The translations under genes were made by a program, and so were the position numbers. DNA of 64,000 nt from assembly GCA_031315995.1 (NCBI GenBank), contig JALDRG010000002.1:434001-498000 (forward strand). Direction: 5' to 3'. Under the pieces are notes generated by a model. That model saw only the letters and a list, made by a program, of their open reading frames with translations, had not been told where the DNA came from and did no database searches. Source of the stretch: Nitrospira sp. (lineage in GTDB: Bacteria > Nitrospirota > Nitrospiria > Nitrospirales > Nitrospiraceae). Position 1 is the first letter of the stretch. Every line of letters begins with the position of its first letter. Shown here piece by piece: positions 45,146 to 54,042 of this stretch.

Positions 45146-46300
45146 TCAGGCGCTCAATCGTTCGATCGATTGACTGGCTCGCTCCAGATCCTCATCGGTT
45201 TTCGCCACACAAAAACGGATGTATCGACTCCCCTGAGGCCCGTCAAAAAATGCCTCTCCCGGAACGCCCGCCACCCGGGTCTTCTCCAAGAGATACAACG
45301 CGCGTTCGCGACTGGTCTGACCTGGAAGCCGAGACACATCCGCCAGCACGTAATACGCACCCTGCGGCACGGCGGGAGGCAAACCCGCTGTCTCCAGCGC
45401 CCGACAAAATCGATCGCGCTTCTGCTGATGCTCCCTGGCCAAGTCGGCATAAAATGAGGCGCCGAGTTTCCGAATTCCCGCCGCGACACCGTACTGCAGC
45501 GGAGTGGGCGCGCAGACATACAACACATCACTCATCGCGCCGATCGCCTTCGCCCACGTGGCCTCTGCCACGCTGTAGCCGATGCGCCATCCTGTGATGC
45601 TGAAGGTTTTGGAGTAGCCTCCGATGGTAATGGTCCGGTCGGCCATATCGGGAAGAGACGCCATGCTGACGTGCGCTCGCCCGTCAAACACAAAGTATTC
45701 GTAGATCTCGTCCGTAATCACCAGCAAGTCGTGCCGACAGGCGATCTCCGCAATCTGTTCCAACTCCTGCCGGGTGAATACTTTTCCGGAGGGGTTTCCC
45801 GGGGTATTGACGACGATCGCCTTGGTCCGGGACGTAATCGCTCGCTCGAGTTCCTTGCGATCCCAACTCCATTCCGGGGCTCGCATCGGCACCGAGCGCG
45901 GAATCGCCTCGACGGCAAGAATGGCTTGGAGGTGATACGCGTAAAACGGCTCGAAAAGCACGACTTCGTCGCCGGGATTGAGCAGCGCCATACAGGTGGC
46001 CTGGAAGGATCCGGTCGCTCCCGCGCTCACGGTGATGTTGGTCTCCGGGTCCGCCGTGATTCGATTATACGCTGCCAACTTGACGGCAATGGCCTGCCGT
46101 AATTCCGCAATGCCGTCAAAACGTGAATAGATGTTCTGCCCCTGAGCCATGGCCTCCTGTGCCGCTTGCACCACGACCGGAGGAACGGGGGTATCACAGA
46201 CTCCCTGAGACATATTGATCCCGTTCGCCTGTGCGCAGGCCAGTGTCATCGCACGGATATCGGACTGGGCCAAACGAGCTGTACGATCACTTTTTTTCAT
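45146..46300 (-). CDS. Class I/II pyridoxal-phosphate aminotransferase
   Basis: A 384-residue fold-type I aminotransferase resembling aspartate/aromatic aminotransferases. The PLP Lys is in GGYSKTFSITGWRIGY; VNTPGNPSGKVF and TDEIYEYF give the ring-stacking and Asp contacts, and the C-terminal YIRFCVA holds the substrate-carboxylate Arg. Starts with MKKSDRTARLAQ at 46300, behind GAGG. The substrate amino acid cannot be told from sequence. Cytoplasmic. Confidence 0.91.
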   Translation of the reverse strand: MKKSDRTARLAQSDIRAMTLACAQANGINMSQGVCDTPVPPVVVQAAQEAMAQGQNIYSRFDGIAELRQAIAVKLAAYNRITADPETNITVSAGATGSFQATCMALLNPGDEVVLFEPFYAYHLQAILAVEAIPRSVPMRAPEWSWDRKELERAITSRTKAIVVNTPGNPSGKVFTRQELEQIAEIACRHDLLVITDEIYEYFVFDGRAHVSMASLPDMADRTITIGGYSKTFSITGWRIGYSVAEATWAKAIGAMSDVLYVCAPTPLQYGVAAGIRKLGASFYADLAREHQQKRDRFCRALETAGLPPAVPQGAYYVLADVSRLPGQTSRERALYLLEKTRVAGVPGEAFFDGPQGSRYIRFCVAKTDEDLERASQSIERLSA

Positions 46301-46466
46301 CACCATCCTCGATGTCTGAATCGGGTACGCCGGTTCACCCGCTGGAGGCCGCCCGCCTGTAATGGACGCGAGCCGGAATCCCGTACCCGGTTCCACGAAA
46401 AAATGCAACCGGCAAGAGGGTCACAGACTCCACGCGCCAGACGACACCGCGACTCGCACCACCGGG

Positions 46467-47084
46467 TCATTCATGACCACGGGGAGAGGCTGCAAGGGCA
46501 TGGCCATCCGGCTCGCCCATCCCCGAACGCGTAGACGCCTGATGGGCCTCCGCACGGAATCGATCGTAGTGACCCAGCACGCGCTCGACATAGAGCTGAG
46601 TCGCGGGGAGCGCCGGGGCGCCGATTGCCTGCCTGACGCGCTTCTCGCCGGCATGGTACGCAGCCAGCGCCAACGTGAGATCTCCGCCGAACCGGTCCAG
46701 GAGCCGTCGAAGCAGCGCCGCACCGGCGCGAATGTTGTCCCTCGGATCGAACGGATCCAGGACATGGAGCGCCGCAGCAGTCAAGGGCATGAGCTGCATC
46801 AGTCCAATCGCGCCTTTCGATGACACGGCTGCCGCATTAAAATTCGATTCGACCTTGATCACCGCCTGCAAGAGAGCCGGGTCAAGCGCATATTGTGCGG
46901 CATAGGTGGCAATCAGCGAGGTGATCGATTCGGAAGCGGGAGGAAACGCCACGTCGTTCATGCCGGAATCGAACGCAACCCGGCTCACCGGAGGCATCAT
47001 GGCCATCAGACACCCGGCAACCACAAAAGGGCAGAACGCGCGGGCCACGCGCTGCCAGCGAACTTTCCATTCCGGCTCGTGCAT
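46467..47084 (-). CDS. Lytic transglycosylase (Slt-type)
   Basis: A 205-residue exported lytic transglycosylase that cleaves peptidoglycan glycans. A signal-like segment (residues 15-32) is followed by the SLT domain: catalytic Glu in AVIKVESNFN, SSKGAIGLMQLMP, and ALAAYHAGEKRVRQA. The size matches small stand-alone SLT enzymes. It lies downstream of a small lipoprotein gene on the same strand and upstream of the aminotransferase gene. Confidence 0.9.
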   Translation of the reverse strand: MHEPEWKVRWQRVARAFCPFVVAGCLMAMMPPVSRVAFDSGMNDVAFPPASESITSLIATYAAQYALDPALLQAVIKVESNFNAAAVSSKGAIGLMQLMPLTAAALHVLDPFDPRDNIRAGAALLRRLLDRFGGDLTLALAAYHAGEKRVRQAIGAPALPATQLYVERVLGHYDRFRAEAHQASTRSGMGEPDGHALAASPRGHE

Positions 47085-47123
47085 GATCGTGAATTGACTC
47101 GGCCGACGGGCAACGAGCCGGTC

Positions 47124-47510
47124 CTACCGGCTATCCTCATCAAGGTTCCTGATGAGCACGGCGCGTCCCTGCCGGTCGAACCAGGATTGGATGCGGTCGC
47201 CCACATGGGCCGGTCGGTCGATCCTGGTGTTCTCATCGTGGGGAATCCGATGTTCTTGTCCGCGGACGTCTCGGACCAGATATGCTCCGCCTTCCACGAC
47301 TTGCACCTGACCTACCAACGATGCCGCCGGCTGTTCACCGACGGTCGCCGCGGCCCGGCTTTGCGCGCCCAGCGTTCCGGTCACGATTCCCATCCCGAGA
47401 TGTTCCTGCGGAGAAGGTCCCTGAAGAGCCGGCTGCGTGCAACCCATTGCCATCAGCGTCAGGGGAACGACGAACAACAGACAAGGGCAAACCGTGAGCG
47501 AGGGCATCAT
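47124..47510 (-). CDS. Small lipoprotein of unknown function
   Basis: A 128-residue lipoprotein that starts at ATG 47510 with GGAGG eight bases upstream. The signal peptide ends at the lipobox MGC (LMAMGC), and the mature part (AYLVRDVRGQEHRIPHDENT) resembles short beta-rich proteins with a conserved Arg-Asp-Asp-Gly-like motif. No family can be named. It lies 39 bases upstream of the lytic transglycosylase gene. Confidence 0.72.
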   Translation of the reverse strand: MMPSLTVCPCLLFVVPLTLMAMGCTQPALQGPSPQEHLGMGIVTGTLGAQSRAAATVGEQPAASLVGQVQVVEGGAYLVRDVRGQEHRIPHDENTRIDRPAHVGDRIQSWFDRQGRAVLIRNLDEDSR

Positions 47511-47822
47511 GGCTGAAACCTCCAGGTATGAATGATATGGAAGCCGGTGCAAGACAGGCGTGGCGCACCGTCACGTCACTATTCCATGGAGATGCGAAAT
47601 CCTCAAGAAAATGAAACAAATCGGCAGAGGCGAGGAATCGATGGAAAGGTTCAAGACGCGGTTACCCGGACACAAGCTCCGGCGCTGTGAGGCTGCGTCG
47701 GGCTAGCACAGCTATCGCATCGCGTGGGCGAACAGCGAGAATGGGCTTCGTTGCGAACAGCGATGCGCCATCAGCCATAGGCGCTGATCCCTGACGAGAA
47801 CCGCTTCACGATGATCAAGCTC
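47511..47822 (-). other. 312-base spacer upstream of small lipoprotein
   Basis: Runs between the stop of the CoA-binding gene and the start of the lipoprotein gene, both on the minus strand. I see no coding frame, repeat or clear promoter in it. The distance suggests that the lipoprotein and transglycosylase genes have their own promoter here. Confidence 0.4.
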
Positions 47823-48260
47823 TCACCGGCGGACGTCGCCACCCTCGGAGCCGATGCAACGACGATGCTCTTTCAGCCAACAACGATCCATCACCACCTG
47901 CAGCCCGGCCCGCCTGGCCCGTGCAGCCGCCGCCTCGTCGATTACACCTTCCTGGAGCCAGACAGCCTTGGCCTTGATGCGGATCGCTTCGTCGACGACT
48001 GCGCCGGCCTCTTCGGATCGTCGAAAAATATTCACCATATCGATGGGACCGGGCACAGCCGAGAGTTCCGGATAAGCCGGCATCCCCAACACCTCCGTCT
48101 CCCGAGGATTCACCGGGACGACTACCTTCCCCTGGCGCTGCATGTAGGCGGCCACACCGTATGAGGGGCGTGCCGGATTCGACGACAACCCCACTACGGC
48201 AATGGTCCGGCATTCTTGGATCAGACGCGCGAGCCACTCCTCCGACTCCTGACCGGTCAC
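47823..48260 (-). CDS. CoA-binding protein (YccU family)
   Basis: A 145-residue Rossmann-fold protein of the CoA_binding_2 family: IAVVGLSSNPARPSYGVAAYM, VVPVNPRE, VDMVNIFRR and AVWLQEGV, here seen as PIDMVNIFRRSEEAG and KAVWLQEGVIDE. Homologues are small and bind CoA; the physiological role is unclear. GTG 48260 begins the gene, overlapping the msrA stop by 4 bases (GTGA), preceded by GGGGAG. A longer start at 48302 would overlap msrA more deeply. Confidence 0.86.
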   Translation of the reverse strand: MTGQESEEWLARLIQECRTIAVVGLSSNPARPSYGVAAYMQRQGKVVVPVNPRETEVLGMPAYPELSAVPGPIDMVNIFRRSEEAGAVVDEAIRIKAKAVWLQEGVIDEAAAARARRAGLQVVMDRCWLKEHRRCIGSEGGDVRR

Positions 48261-48880
48261 GAGGCTCCCCAGAGGTCTTCCAAGCGCTGCGATCGCCCGC
48301 AACTGAATTTGTAGAATTTATACCGGACCGGATTCTTCTTGTAGAAATCCTGATGATAGTCTTCAGCCGGATAAAACGTCGAGGCCATGGTGAGTTCGGT
48401 GACAATCGGCTTGTGAAGCTGTCCCGATTGTTCGATCGCGCGCTTGGACTCCTCGGCCAGACGTTGTTGCTCCTCGGTCTGATAGAAAATCACCGAGCGG
48501 TATTGGCTGCCATGATCGCAAAACTGTGCGTTCGGCGTCACCGGATCCACATTGTGCCAGAAGGCATCGAGCAAGGTGGTGTAACTCACCTTGGCCGGAT
48601 CATATACCACTTCAACCGACTCGGCATGTCCCGTTCCACCGGCCGACACCTGTTCGTAACTGGGATTCTCGACCCGCCCGCCCATGTATCCGCTGGTCAC
48701 CGACGTGACTCCCGGAACCTTCTCGAACACTTCTTCCATGCACCAAAAACATCCACCGGCAAAGAACGCTTTGGCGGAACCGGACTCGCCCGCGGCCGAA
48801 CCGACCGAAACCAGGTATCCTGCCAGTATCATCGGCAGGACCAGCGCCGCGCAGATTCGCATGCGTGTGACCATGTTCAT
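48257..48880 (-). CDS. msrA: Peptide methionine-S-sulfoxide reductase, exported
   Basis: A 207-residue MsrA that reduces S-methionine sulfoxide in proteins. The N-terminal hydrophobic segment (residues 8-28, ending SAAGES) is a signal peptide, so this enzyme works in the periplasm. The catalytic Cys is in GGCFWCMEEVF; further Cys residues near CDHGSQYRS and CGRSQ could resolve it. The start could be either of the first two Met codons. It is co-transcribed with the CoA-binding gene by a 4-base overlap. Confidence 0.93.
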   Translation of the reverse strand: MNMVTRMRICAALVLPMILAGYLVSVGSAAGESGSAKAFFAGGCFWCMEEVFEKVPGVTSVTSGYMGGRVENPSYEQVSAGGTGHAESVEVVYDPAKVSYTTLLDAFWHNVDPVTPNAQFCDHGSQYRSVIFYQTEEQQRLAEESKRAIEQSGQLHKPIVTELTMASTFYPAEDYHQDFYKKNPVRYKFYKFSCGRSQRLEDLWGAS

Positions 48881-49055
48881 TGGATGAGTCCTCCCTACAA
48901 CTCAGTCGGCTTTCCGACATTTATCTTACCAAAGTACTCGGGTCGCTGCGATTGGGATCTCGGACTCTCTCCTCGGGATCGCCCACCAGCCTTCTCCGAC
49001 GAGATCCGCTTCACGGAGGTCGCTACGAGCGTCGCAATCAATCGGATGTTTCTAT

Positions 49056-49541
49056 ATGATGGCTGAGATGAGAGGACTGGTCGTGCTTGCGGGCCTGTTG
49101 GGAACGCTGGCGTTTCCCGGATGCGCCTCCTGGCTGATGAACGGTGAGGCACCGGAAATCCTGGTCACAAACGTCACCCCGCTGGAGTCCAACGCCTTCG
49201 AGCAGCGACTTCAGGTGGATCTTCGCATTCGCAACCCCAACGATTTTGACCTTCTTGTCACCGGCATCGACTTCCGGCTCGATCTGAATGGACACCGGTT
49301 GGCCCGGGGCCTCGGCAACAAGGAACTGGTCGTGCCGCGGCTGAGTGATTCCGTCACATCGATCAAAACGAGCACCTCGACCTTACAGGTCGTCCGACAG
49401 TTGTTGTCATTTTCCGGGGATCAGCCGCTCACCTTCCGCGTCACAGGCGTGCTTCATACCAAGGAAGGCCGCCGCCCCTTTGACAACTCCGGCGTGCTGC
49501 TGGAAAAAGGCGCGCTGGCCGGCTCTCCCGCCGCTCAGTAA
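49056..49541 (+). CDS. LEA14-like (WHy-domain) lipoprotein
   Basis: A 161-residue lipoprotein with a signal peptide and lipobox (AFPGC, Cys near residue 23). The mature part is a WHy/LEA14 beta-sandwich: RLQVDLRIRNPNDFDLLVTGI is the hallmark asparagine-proline segment (given here as two parts: RLQVDLRIRNPNDFDL, LVTGI). Such domains are linked to desiccation and stress in several organisms. Three Met codons (49056, 49059, 49068) are possible starts. The repeat copy B follows 30 bases later. Confidence 0.85.
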   Translation: MMAEMRGLVVLAGLLGTLAFPGCASWLMNGEAPEILVTNVTPLESNAFEQRLQVDLRIRNPNDFDLLVTGIDFRLDLNGHRLARGLGNKELVVPRLSDSVTSIKTSTSTLQVVRQLLSFSGDQPLTFRVTGVLHTKEGRRPFDNSGVLLEKGALAGSPAAQ

Positions 49542-49570
49542 CAGACCTCGAAGTAATGCTCGAACGTACA

Positions 49571-49689
49571 GGCGGCTCAAAAAGCCTGTCCAGCAAGGCC
49601 GCGGCAATGCGAAGAGGCGAGGCGTACCCTTGCGGTACGTTGAGCCTCAGAGCGATGCGAGAACGAAGCTGGCAGGCTTTTTCAGCCGC
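49571..49689 (-). repeat. Inverted-repeat element, copy B
   Basis: Second copy, oriented on the minus strand. The terminal inverted repeats are the longest of the three: GGCGGCTCAAAAAGCCTG at the left and the complement AGCGGCTGAAAAAGCCTG at the right, extending into GxCCAGC. The central hairpin has GTACC and GGTAC arms around CTTGC (49624-49638). It begins three bases after the stop of the TIGR00725-type gene and ends 30 bases from the stop of the LEA14-like gene. Confidence 0.88.
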
Positions 49690-49692
49690 TTG

Positions 49693-50226
49693 CTAGACCC
49701 CGCCCCAGGAGCGTGCCCCCTGCACAAGATCCGGTTGCTGCTGCTCAAACTGTTTCATCATGAGCCCAATGGCTTCTTCGGGGTTTTCCACGGCGGCGAT
49801 CAACCGTCCGCCGAGTTTCTTGAAAAATTTCTCCTCGGCCGGGGTGGCTCCGACCAAGATCACCGGCTTCCCTGCCTTCAGCGCCAGCGCAACCTCCGAC
49901 ACGGTGCCGGCCCCTTTCAACCCACAGACCACCACAACATTGCTGGACATCACATTGACGTTGTTTCGAGCGTTGCCCATTTCGGTGATGATCGCCAAAT
50001 CGACATACTTGGACACGCGTTCACGAGCCGAAGGAAGCACGCCGATCGTCAAACTGCCGGGAACCCGCTTGGCACCCTGACAGGCCGCGTCCATGACCCC
50101 GACGTCGCGACCGCCGGTCAGCACCACCCACTCGCGACGCGCGATCAACTCGCCCAGCACCAGGGCGTTGTCGACATCCTTCTTCCTGGCCTTGGCCGGA
50201 CCCATGACGCCTACAATGTATCGCAT
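49693..50226 (-). CDS. TIGR00725/LOG-like nucleotide-binding protein
   Basis: A 177-residue Rossmann-fold protein of the SLOG group, resembling the TIGR00725 family and LOG-type cytokinin-nucleoside phosphoribohydrolases. It has VLTGGRDVGVMDAA and GLKGAGTVSEVALALKAGKP, the phosphate-binding and glutamate motifs of the family. Bacterial members may hydrolyse nucleotides or act as nucleotide sensors. It follows the methyltransferase gene by three bases on the same strand. Confidence 0.87.
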   Translation of the reverse strand: MRYIVGVMGPAKARKKDVDNALVLGELIARREWVVLTGGRDVGVMDAACQGAKRVPGSLTIGVLPSARERVSKYVDLAIITEMGNARNNVNVMSSNVVVVCGLKGAGTVSEVALALKAGKPVILVGATPAEEKFFKKLGGRLIAAVENPEEAIGLMMKQFEQQQPDLVQGARSWGGV

Positions 50227-50229
50227 GCC

Positions 50230-51051
50230 CTATCCTTGAGCTCGTCCGCCGCATTGCGGCTGCCACCATCCCGTCACCGCCACGGTCGCATAATACAGCG
50301 CCCAGGAGTTCGGATCATCGGCGAGCCGGCAGTACTGCTCGATATCGGACTCCGTCACCATCCCTGTCGCCACATACTTCGCTTGAAGCTGCTCGGCAGA
50401 CAATTTCATCATCTGCGGGATCAGATCTCCGCCTGCGGATAAATGTCCTTCGTGCGCTACCGTCACCTGGTCCAGATGGTGGCGCTGAAACAGCACCGGC
50501 AACTTCGCTCCCAACGCATGATCCATTCCAAGCGAGGTGAACATCCGTTCGATCGCATCCGTGACACGCCCGAATGCCGCCCGGGCCTCGTCCGGTCCGG
50601 CCACGGCGCGAGCCGCCTGAAAATCCGGTTCCTCAATGACGACCCAGCCGCCTGGTTTGACGCACCGCAGCATCCGCTCAAACGCCGTCTCATACTCCGC
50701 GATATGAATCATGACATACCGCGCATGCACCAGATCGAACGTGGCGGCCGGAAGGTCTATCTCACAGATGTCTCCTTGCAGGATCTCGATGGTCGAACTG
50801 CCGCTCCCTCGGAGGAACCGCGTGTTGGTGTCGAGTGCCACAACCTTGCCCGATGGCCCGACCCGCTGTTCCAACCAGCGGACGATAGAGCCGGCCCCCG
50901 CCCCAACTTCCAGACAATGCCACCCGGTTGTCAGGCCGGCGGCCAGCATCCGGCGTTGCGTCCCCTGATCGAATATCCGCTCCAACATCTGTAGTCGCAT
51001 CAATTCGCGAGATTCTTCGGCGGCATGGAACACGTAGTCTGTCTTCAGCAT
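50230..51051 (-). CDS. SAM-dependent class I methyltransferase
   Basis: A 273-residue methyltransferase. Motif I is CLEVGAGAGSIVRWL, followed by VVALDTNTRFL, DICEIDLP and the PGGWVVIEEPDF segment typical of small-molecule methyltransferases. Starts at ATG 51051 with AAAGGA seven bases upstream; the rest of the upstream frame is a shadow of the neighbouring TPR gene. The acceptor is unknown. It ends three bases before the TIGR00725-type gene. Confidence 0.9.
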   Translation of the reverse strand: MLKTDYVFHAAEESRELMRLQMLERIFDQGTQRRMLAAGLTTGWHCLEVGAGAGSIVRWLEQRVGPSGKVVALDTNTRFLRGSGSSTIEILQGDICEIDLPAATFDLVHARYVMIHIAEYETAFERMLRCVKPGGWVVIEEPDFQAARAVAGPDEARAAFGRVTDAIERMFTSLGMDHALGAKLPVLFQRHHLDQVTVAHEGHLSAGGDLIPQMMKLSAEQLQAKYVATGMVTESDIEQYCRLADDPNSWALYYATVAVTGWWQPQCGGRAQG

Positions 51052-51106
51052 CTCTGGTCCTTTATATGGCACATGAGCGGGCGTCGAGCCGAGACAGCGC
51101 GGGGCC

Positions 51107-52744
51107 CTAAAATCGAGAGCCCGCCAATTTGACGTCGGCCTGTGCCCATGCGGCACGAAACCTGGTTTCCTCCTGGGCGGCGTCCTTGTTCTGAGCCCGC
51201 AGGCTTTGTATGAGTCCGTGCAGCGCCCATCCGTTCTCGGGATGGAGGCGCAAGTCTTCCCTGTACACCGACTCAGCCTCGCCCGGGCGTTCGGCCAGCA
51301 GCAGCACCGCTCCCAGATTATGGCGCACCGGCTGAAGCCAGAACGGCGGCTCGCTATAGGGCAACGAGGCCTCAAGCTGTACCGCCTCACGTAAGGCCTG
51401 GATCCCGGCATCATACTGCCCGCGACGCGCCGCCATTTCCCCCACCAGAACCCGTTCGGCCACCTTCAACAAGGTACGACTGATTTTAGCTTCCGCCGTC
51501 TTGGCTTTAGTGAATGGCTTCATGGCTTTTCGGAGATTCGACAACTCTCCCTCCGCGCTCCCGAATCGAGTCGTCGCGGCAAAGGCCAACCCGCGCACAT
51601 AATGCCAGAGGCCGGTGGTCAACCGCAGACCTCTGGGCGGAGGCGGGTGCCTGATCAGATCGCCCCATTGACCGAAGCGAGCCAGGGTCAACATCAGGGT
51701 CGGCGCATACCACTCCAGGGCAGGCTCCTTGGCAATCTCCTCGGCCGAAACCTTGGTCAACAGATCCCGCGCGACTTGCAAAGCTTCCGCGCTCCGGCCT
51801 TCCATCATCATGGACGCATTCAGAAAATGGAGATTATGCGCATAGTAGCCCGATGCGTAGTTGCCCTCGATGGGATGGCGGGACAAATACTCCTGGTCCA
51901 CCATCGCGGCAGCCGCATTACGCTCCGATGCCTCCCGATAGCGCCCCATTCGCATATAGATATGCGCCGGCATATGCACCAGATGTCCGGCACCGGGCAT
52001 AAGCGACGGTAACCGCTTCGCGCAGTCGAGCCCGCGCTGGGGTTCGGGTGAGGCCTCGATCGCATGAATGTAATAGTGACAGGCTCCGGGGTGATTCGGG
52101 TTCTGCTGTATCGCCGTCTCCAGCGTCGCCACGATTTCCTCCGTCCTCGGCTGAGGCCGTCCATCTCCACGCCAGTAGTCCCATGGTCGGAGGAGCATCA
52201 TAGCCTCGGCCGCTAAGGTCGCAGCATCCACATCCTGAGGATACTCGCGCGCGAGCTGACGCATCGCTGTGGCATACCGTTCGTCCTTCGCCTTCCTGGT
52301 TCCGGACTTTTTCGCCGAGTAGCGCGTCGAGAGCGCCTCGACGTAGGCTCGTTCCTTGGCGGTGGCCTGCGCCAACCGAGTGCTGGCCTTGCGGACTGCA
52401 TCCACGGCGCGCGGCTCCATGCTAGGATCCATGGCCGCGTTAATGTTTGGCCCCAGGCTCAGCGCCACGCCCCAATAGGGCATGGGAGCATCGGGATCGA
52501 GGCGAGAGGCTTCGGTGAAGGCCGCGATGGCTTCTTCATGATTGAAGGCATAGACCAACCGGAGCCCTTGATCGAAAAATTTTTGCGCCAGATCCGAGGT
52601 GGTAGTGATCTCATGATGCCACGTGCCGAGATTGTCGAACAGCGCGACCTCCGCCCGGGCCGTTCCGCCGAACATAGGCAGAAGAGCCAACCCCGCGACC
52701 ATCAAGCCGTGAATCGCCGCCCCTGCATATCGTCCTTTCGCCAT
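51107..52744 (-). CDS. Exported TPR protein
   Basis: A 545-residue protein with a signal peptide (residues 1-31, cleavage near GTARAE). A conserved domain begins with LGTWHHEITTTSDLAQKFFDQGLRL (as two parts: LGTWHHEITTTSD, LAQKFFDQGLRL), and TPR units flank a region with HYYIHAIEASPEPQRGL. From memory such proteins are common in Nitrospira and other bacteria, annotated only as tetratricopeptide proteins. The function is not known. It lies 55 bases upstream of the methyltransferase gene. Confidence 0.84.
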   Translation of the reverse strand: MAKGRYAGAAIHGLMVAGLALLPMFGGTARAEVALFDNLGTWHHEITTTSDLAQKFFDQGLRLVYAFNHEEAIAAFTEASRLDPDAPMPYWGVALSLGPNINAAMDPSMEPRAVDAVRKASTRLAQATAKERAYVEALSTRYSAKKSGTRKAKDERYATAMRQLAREYPQDVDAATLAAEAMMLLRPWDYWRGDGRPQPRTEEIVATLETAIQQNPNHPGACHYYIHAIEASPEPQRGLDCAKRLPSLMPGAGHLVHMPAHIYMRMGRYREASERNAAAAMVDQEYLSRHPIEGNYASGYYAHNLHFLNASMMMEGRSAEALQVARDLLTKVSAEEIAKEPALEWYAPTLMLTLARFGQWGDLIRHPPPPRGLRLTTGLWHYVRGLAFAATTRFGSAEGELSNLRKAMKPFTKAKTAEAKISRTLLKVAERVLVGEMAARRGQYDAGIQALREAVQLEASLPYSEPPFWLQPVRHNLGAVLLLAERPGEAESVYREDLRLHPENGWALHGLIQSLRAQNKDAAQEETRFRAAWAQADVKLAGSRF

Positions 52745-53050
52745 CGATCACGCTCCTGACCGTTACCTCGAATATGAGACGGGCGAGGCCGTCATCTTCC
52801 GGCGACGCACCGCCGCACAGAACAGCACAAATTAGCAGTCCCGGCGAGAAGTTGCTAGTCGGAGAGCCACAACAAGAGAAGATGGGGCGGGAGTGGCCCG
52901 GGTCAGTCGGATACGTTGGTCAGCGATTTCGCCATCCAATGCGTCCGAAAAAACCTGACGCCAGGCAAACGGCCACGACTGTTGAAACACTATGTGAAGG
53001 AACAACGGAGGCACTGTGTCAGACAGTGTGAGTTCGCCCGACCACCTGCA
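52745..53050. other. 306-base intergenic region ahead of repeat copy C
   Basis: The spacer upstream of the exported TPR gene (minus strand) before repeat copy C. Short reading frames in several directions show no family and no ribosome sites, so I do not call a gene. The promoter of the TPR gene should be near 52760-52830, but no clear -35/-10 pair stands out. Confidence 0.4.
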
Positions 53051-53167
53051 GGATGCTCAGAATGGCCGTCCAGCGCGGCCGCAGCAAGTGAACGGGAGGC
53101 GTACTCGCTGGGTACGGTGAGGCTCTGAAGGGCGCGAGAACAAAGCTGGCGGCAGGTTTCAACATCC
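53051..53167 (-). repeat. Inverted-repeat element, copy C
   Basis: Third and most diverged copy, minus orientation. The left end reads GGATGCTCAGAATGGCC and the complement of the right end GGATGTTGAAACCTG. Its central hairpin reads GTACTCGCTGGGTAC, an imperfect form of the A and B hairpins. The element lies 17 bases after the stop of the coiled-coil gene at 53185. Confidence 0.78.
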
Positions 53168-53184
53168 TGCTCGATCCGCAGGAA

Positions 53185-53886
53185 TCAGGCGTTGAGGTAG
53201 GGAGTCTGGGACGTTTCGGCGGCAGTCTCCCGTCGGTCTCTCGCAGTTTTCTTCTCACGCTCACGATACGGAAGCGATCGTGGCGGAACGAGGGAGAGCT
53301 CGGCCGGCTGAGCCAGATCCATGTCCTTGCCCATGTACATCAGGACTTGCTGTTGGGAGGTCACCAGCGCACGCAAATCTTGAAGTTGTGCCGTCAACTC
53401 CTCAACCTGCACCTGTTGAACGGACACCTGTTCCCGTAATTGATCGACTTCCGCCTGAGTGGATCGGGTGTGCTGAATCACCCACTCCTTGAGTTCGCGC
53501 GCTTGCGCCGTCAATGCCCGCTGCACGAATCCCGCCCGATCGCGGATCCGGAAGATCACCTCGCCGACCGAGCCTTCCCATCGTCGAGTCGGGACCAGCC
53601 CGGTTTCAGCCTCGGCCGCCTCCTCGGCATGCCGAGCCACCGGAGCCCCCAGCCACTTGGACAGACGCTGCCCCAATGGCTCCACCGCCCGCTCTTCGGA
53701 ACGGCCATGCTGACACCAATCTTCAAACCGTTCGGTCAGATCTTCCAGTTTCACAAACACTTTGCCGATGGACGCGCGCAACGGCGAAGGCGCGAACGGA
53801 TTCACTCCACCCTTTTCAGAATTGTCGGGTGAAAAGGTGAGGAGATGAATCGGTTTTTCGGACAAACGCTGCTGTTTTCGCTTCAT
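53185..53886 (-). CDS. Coiled-coil protein, phasin-like appearance
   Basis: A 233-residue cytoplasmic protein with no signal peptide. The middle (residues 40-190) is helical and the part about 130-195 forms a clear coiled coil with heptads (QAEVDQLREQVSVQQVQVEEL). The N-terminus is basic and Ser-rich, and the C-terminus is Arg/Glu rich. It resembles phasins or other structural coiled-coil proteins in its composition, but I cannot assign a family. Single gene with its own upstream spacer of about 157 bases. Confidence 0.7.
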   Translation of the reverse strand: MKRKQQRLSEKPIHLLTFSPDNSEKGGVNPFAPSPLRASIGKVFVKLEDLTERFEDWCQHGRSEERAVEPLGQRLSKWLGAPVARHAEEAAEAETGLVPTRRWEGSVGEVIFRIRDRAGFVQRALTAQARELKEWVIQHTRSTQAEVDQLREQVSVQQVQVEELTAQLQDLRALVTSQQQVLMYMGKDMDLAQPAELSLVPPRSLPYREREKKTARDRRETAAETSQTPYLNA

Positions 53887-54042
53887 AGAGATACCTGGAT
53901 CTGATCGATTGCGTCCCTTTTATTCATTACTCTTTCCGATAGTCTGAGTCAATGCCCGGCTCAGGTTTTTTGTCCGTTCGCAGACCTTGCGATCCGCGCC
54001 CCAACGAGGCGGGTCTCGTCCGGATTTCCCGGTAGGGAGACC

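Noticed and set aside
52774..53128. Short plus-strand frames overlapping repeat copy C
   Set aside because: They cross the repeat and show no conserved motif or ribosome site.
53925..53965. TTGACT-17-TAATGA pattern on the minus strand upstream of the coiled-coil gene
   Set aside because: The -35 part is good but the -10 part fits the consensus poorly, so it is not called a promoter.
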